Shown here: one piece after another, positions 22,564 to 25,039 of the stretch
Position numbering within the stretch: the stretch's first letter is position 1
Layout of the letters: each line of letters begins with the position of its first letter
DNA from: a virus
DNA length: 25,039 nt
IMG/VR virus record: IMGVR_UViG_3300025096_000120
Location: 1 to 25,039 of that record
Direction: 5' to 3' (one strand)
Notes under the pieces: generated by a model
What the model saw: the letters and a program-made list of their open reading frames with translations, nothing else
Told to the model about the DNA's origin: nothing
Databases searched by the model: none
Translations under genes and position numbers: made by a program

Positions 22564-24342
22564 TTAAAAAGAGAAAACGCTCAAAGGTTTCTCTTTTCCT
22601 TTGACTTTTATAGTGTCTACAAAATTGAGGTCAAAAGCACAGAAACGAGCCGTGTCTTCTCCTACCAATAAACTAACTCCCAGGTCCTTGGTCCCCGATT
22701 CAAGTCTCGCTGCCACATTGACCGCATCGCCTATGGCAGTGTAATCAAACCGTGTTTCCGATCCCATGTTTCCTATCACAGCGGTGCCGGAATTAATTCC
22801 TATACCAATTTCAACAGTGGGCAAACCCTCTTTTTCAAACTCTGTGTTTAATTCTTTCATGTTATCCATAATAAGCTTTGCGCAAATAAGGGCTTTTGTT
22901 TCGTGTGCAGGTTGGTCTAAAGGCGCGTTCCAAAACGCCATCATCGCATCACCAATGTACTTATCCACAGTGCCTTCAGCCCTTTGCACCGCTTTTTGTT
23001 GGGCGGTCAAAGCTTTGTTCATAATGTAGGTCACTTGCTCTGGAGGCAGTGTTTCTGACATAGCTGTGAACCCTCTTACGTCCGTGAACAAGAATGTTGC
23101 GTATCTTGTTTCTCCTCCAAGGACCAAAAGCTCTGGGTTCTCTTGCAGTCTTTTTACTTGTCTTGGGTCAAGATAGTGTTCAAACTGTTTTTTAATCTCT
23201 TGCCGAAGCTTGTATTGTTCTCTAAAGTTCAGGTAGAAGCCAGCGGCCCCCATAATAAACGCAGCGACCAGAGACCAAGTGACATCAATCAACAAGTTAT
23301 TTTTTATTAAGTAATACCCACTACTGAGAACAAAGCCGTTTAACGCAAGAAAAAGAACCAAGCCCGAACTGATTCCAAACACAGCCACAAAAACCCATGC
23401 CAAAGAAGCCACAACCAAATAGATACCCAGTTCAGCCAAAAGCGCGTAATCGGGGATCATTGGGCTGTCTTGTATCAATATAGACTCCGACAAGGCCGCC
23501 TGTATTTTATGAGGCTCTACTAGACCGACAGGGGTTGCGACTTGTGGCATAACACCTTTTGCAGTGACCCCGACGAAGATGAACCGGTCTTTGATTAGGT
23601 CTGTGCCTTTGATGTCAGCAAGAGAAAACTCTGGCGTATTGACCCAACTGATCCACTTCCTACCCAATGTGTCGGTCTTAACTGGGGGCAAACCTTTGAC
23701 TCTAATCTCTTGTATACCTGCATCTGAAGTTTTTATTAGGTAAGTGTCTGACCCCGTTAAGACCTTCAAAACCTCTGTGCCGTAGGCAGAAACCCAACCG
23801 TCAGGGGTTCTTAGTAATAATGGCATACGCCTTACCAGTTGGTCAACCTCAGTGGGCGCAACCGCTATGCCTTGGTATGCTGCTTCTCGCAGCAACGGAA
23901 TGTTTTGTACCACCCCTTTGGCTTTAAAGCCACCATGATCTTGGCCCAGGATCACTGTCCCCGTGGTCAGTGGATACTCTCCATTGTCGTTTTCAAAAGA
24001 AGCTAAGATACTGGGAGCAGAGGCAAGACTTTCCGCAAATGCCAAATCACCACCAAAACGATCTGGTTGAGGAAAGGCGATAACCCAACCAACACCCAAT
24101 GCACCTTTATCAATAAGCTCATTTTGTATTTCTGCCAATCTTTTTCTAGGAAACGGGTAGCCTCTTTCTTTCGCTACGTCGTCCTCTGTAATGTTTAAAA
24201 TAGAAAAAACGTTTGAAGGTTGTTTTTTAACAACAAACGCATCGAAGGTCTTCAGTTTCATTGTTTCATAAAAGGTTGGGTTGTACACCAACGGCAGCCC
24301 TAAGACAAGCAACAAAACCATAAATACTTTGGTTTTAATCAC
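22564..24342 (-). CDS. CHASE2-transmembrane class III adenylate cyclase
   Basis: A 592-residue membrane sensor enzyme, predicted to make cAMP from ATP. One N-terminal membrane helix (about 3-20) leads to a CHASE2 sensory domain (about 25-295, outside the cytoplasmic membrane; signature DRFIFVGVTAKG at 252-263). Three helices follow (about 300-322, 325-346, 352-371). The cytoplasmic cyclase domain covers 405-592. Catalytic residues are all present: metal ligands D421 (FTDVRGF) and D465 (KYIGDAM), base-recognising K461 and T535 (the class IIIb pattern), and transition-state N542 and R546 (NVAARLE). A cytoplasmic coiled segment FREQYKLRQEIKKQFEHYLD (373-392) links them. GTG 24342 overlaps the curlin gene by 8 nt; ATG 24321 is an alternative. 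The domain plan is common in bacteria, but the position among phage lysis and tail genes is unusual. cAMP rather than cGMP is inferred from K461/T535. Confidence 0.92.
   Translation of the reverse strand: MIKTKVFMVLLLVLGLPLVYNPTFYETMKLKTFDAFVVKKQPSNVFSILNITEDDVAKERGYPFPRKRLAEIQNELIDKGALGVGWVIAFPQPDRFGGDLAFAESLASAPSILASFENDNGEYPLTTGTVILGQDHGGFKAKGVVQNIPLLREAAYQGIAVAPTEVDQLVRRMPLLLRTPDGWVSAYGTEVLKVLTGSDTYLIKTSDAGIQEIRVKGLPPVKTDTLGRKWISWVNTPEFSLADIKGTDLIKDRFIFVGVTAKGVMPQVATPVGLVEPHKIQAALSESILIQDSPMIPDYALLAELGIYLVVASLAWVFVAVFGISSGLVLFLALNGFVLSSGYYLIKNNLLIDVTWSLVAAFIMGAAGFYLNFREQYKLRQEIKKQFEHYLDPRQVKRLQENPELLVLGGETRYATFLFTDVRGFTAMSETLPPEQVTYIMNKALTAQQKAVQRAEGTVDKYIGDAMMAFWNAPLDQPAHETKALICAKLIMDNMKELNTEFEKEGLPTVEIGIGINSGTAVIGNMGSETRFDYTAIGDAVNVAARLESGTKDLGVSLLVGEDTARFCAFDLNFVDTIKVKGKEKPLSVFSF
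22684..22694 (-). repeat. Dispersed 11-mer, copy 4
   Basis: An exact GGACCAAGGAC on the minus strand in the cyclase gene, read as the codons for T-K-D. This frame agrees with copy 1 but not with copies 2 and 3. Confidence 0.6.
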
Positions 24343-25039
24343 TTTGATTAATCGTCAATGTTTTATTGCAATTGGTGGTGCAGTTGTAGTTGACCGTGAT
24401 TGATTTGTTGGTTGCCCCTGATTGTGTTGCAGTCACATCGTAATCATCCGTATAGAAATTGAGTTTCATGTAATGGTCGCCACTACCTGTCTGAGTTATG
24501 CTTGCATCATTGTTGTCGGCTGATGTGCTTGCGTATATCTTGGCATAGTGTTCGCCTGTCCCCGATTGCGTAATAGAAAAATTGGAGCTGTCGCCAAAAG
24601 CTCTGATCTCTCCCTCCTTGTCATCACCCGTTTGTGTAATTTCATATACGTTATTGTCGCCCTGCATATAGATTTCAGCATCGTTGTTGTTGCCGTTCTG
24701 CACAATGTCCATGTCGCTGCCATCATCGTCTGCATCGATATAACCAAAGTTATCGTTTCCATCTTGTTCAATCTTGTATTCATTTCCCGTATGGTTTGCA
24801 ACTTGACTATAGGCTCTTGCTGTGTTTGAGGTTCCGTTCTGATCTATATCTATTTCTGCATTGTTACAACTGTGTGTTGTGTAAGTGCCTTCAGATAAAC
24901 CACACCAAACTCTAGTAGTATTGCTTGTTCCTACTTGGTCAATGTGTATCAAAGAACCACTGCCTTTGGTTCTTATTTCAACGCTGTTGTCTCCCGCATA
25001 AACAAAAGAGGACAGACTAATCAGACTGATTAATAATAA
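24335..25039 (-). CDS. Secreted curlin-repeat (amyloid-like) protein, 5' end outside the window
   Basis: The frame is open from base 25039 to TAA at 24335 (234 residues in the window). It starts with LLLISLISLSSFVYA, the hydrophobic core and A-x-A-like end of a signal peptide; cleavage is expected after the Ala coded at 24997-24995, giving a mature start GDNSVEIR. A start at TTG 24952 would cut off the signal, so it is not the true start. The mature part has about nine curlin-like repeats built on I-x-Q-x-G-x-x-N: IDQVGTSN, IDQNGTSN, IEQDGNDN, IVQNGNNN, ITQTGDDK, ITQSGTGE, ITQTGSGD, ATQSGATN and a final INQSD. CsgA/CsgB-type repeats form stacked beta strands and amyloid fibres in the known family. 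Four Cys in two pairs (HSC and VWC; NC and NC) are unusual for curlins. No CsgG or CsgE/F export gene is in the window. It overlaps the cyclase gene by 8 nt. Confidence 0.88.
   Translation of the reverse strand, partial: LLLISLISLSSFVYAGDNSVEIRTKGSGSLIHIDQVGTSNTTRVWCGLSEGTYTTHSCNNAEIDIDQNGTSNTARAYSQVANHTGNEYKIEQDGNDNFGYIDADDDGSDMDIVQNGNNNDAEIYMQGDNNVYEITQTGDDKEGEIRAFGDSSNFSITQSGTGEHYAKIYASTSADNNDASITQTGSGDHYMKLNFYTDDYDVTATQSGATNKSITVNYNCTTNCNKTLTINQSD

Noticed and set aside
22564-24342. Pycsar-type pyrimidine cyclase defence gene
   Set aside because: The base-recognition residues (K461, T535) follow the adenylate cyclase pattern, CHASE2 and membrane helices are not typical of PycC, and no Pycsar-like effector lies beside it.
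22550-25039. Right end as host chromosomal DNA joined to a phage contig
   Set aside because: The curlin, cyclase, holin-like and tail genes share one strand with 8-nt overlap and 14-16-nt gaps and have no change in base composition that I can see by eye. A chimera cannot be excluded without reads.
1-25039. CRISPR arrays, tRNA genes, insertion sequences, attachment sites
   Set aside because: No regularly spaced direct repeats, cloverleaf-like sequences with CCA ends, transposase genes or long duplicated att-like cores were seen on reading both strands.

Overview
The window is a piece of a tailed-phage genome, most probably a marine podovirus-like phage or a close prophage relative. It is compact: there is no stretch of 300 bases without a gene, and most junctions are 1-10 nt overlaps or gaps of a few bases. 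It carries a phage replication set next to short-tail and internal-virion genes. Several virion proteins are of types I associate with uncultured marine phage contigs. The holin-like protein resembles the 3-TM holins of alphaproteobacterial phages and gene transfer agents, so an alphaproteobacterial host is plausible but not proven. Terminase, portal, major capsid, integrase and tRNA genes are not in the window, so lifestyle and host stay open.

Layout. (1) Positions 1-2507, minus strand: a SNF2-type helicase, a small unknown protein, and the N-terminal 252 residues of a Gly/Ala-rich, virion-like protein that runs off the left edge. (2) Positions 2508-2573: a 66-bp divergent region in which two promoter-like elements, one per strand, overlap each other. 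(3) Positions 2574-10251, plus strand: the replication/recombination arm. It has a small unknown protein, a coiled-coil phage protein, a possible ssDNA-binding-like protein, an archaeo-eukaryotic-type primase, a UvrD-like SF1 helicase, a family A DNA polymerase with proofreading domain, a 56-residue ribbon-helix-helix-like protein, and a Cas4/lambda-exonuclease-like PD-(D/E)XK nuclease. A long imperfect stem-loop sits before the primase gene. (4) Positions 10208-18800, minus strand: a late virion operon behind a good sigma70-type promoter (18833-18860), ending in an 1796-residue internal-virion-type protein whose 3' end overlaps the nuclease gene tail-to-tail by 44 bp. (5) Positions 18864-25039, minus strand: a secreted curlin-repeat protein (5' end outside the window), a CHASE2-transmembrane-class III nucleotide cyclase, a holin-like membrane protein, a P22 gp10-like tail protein, a small tail-associated protein and a basic virion-like protein.

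The most unusual part is the right end. A signal-peptide-bearing curlin-repeat protein overlaps by 8 nt a complete, catalytically intact adenylate-cyclase-type gene with an extracytoplasmic CHASE2 sensor. Both lie directly upstream of the holin and tail genes on the same strand. A phage that exports an amyloid-like repeat protein and installs its own transmembrane second-messenger synthase would be a notable host-manipulation module.

Other points of interest are Leu at the Pol I 762-equivalent position of the polymerase, an exact 11-mer recurring four times on one strand in different reading frames, a short Q/K-x-G-G tag scattered through three adjacent virion proteins, and a threefold acidic repeat in one virion protein. 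All functional statements come from reading motifs by eye; no database search was run.
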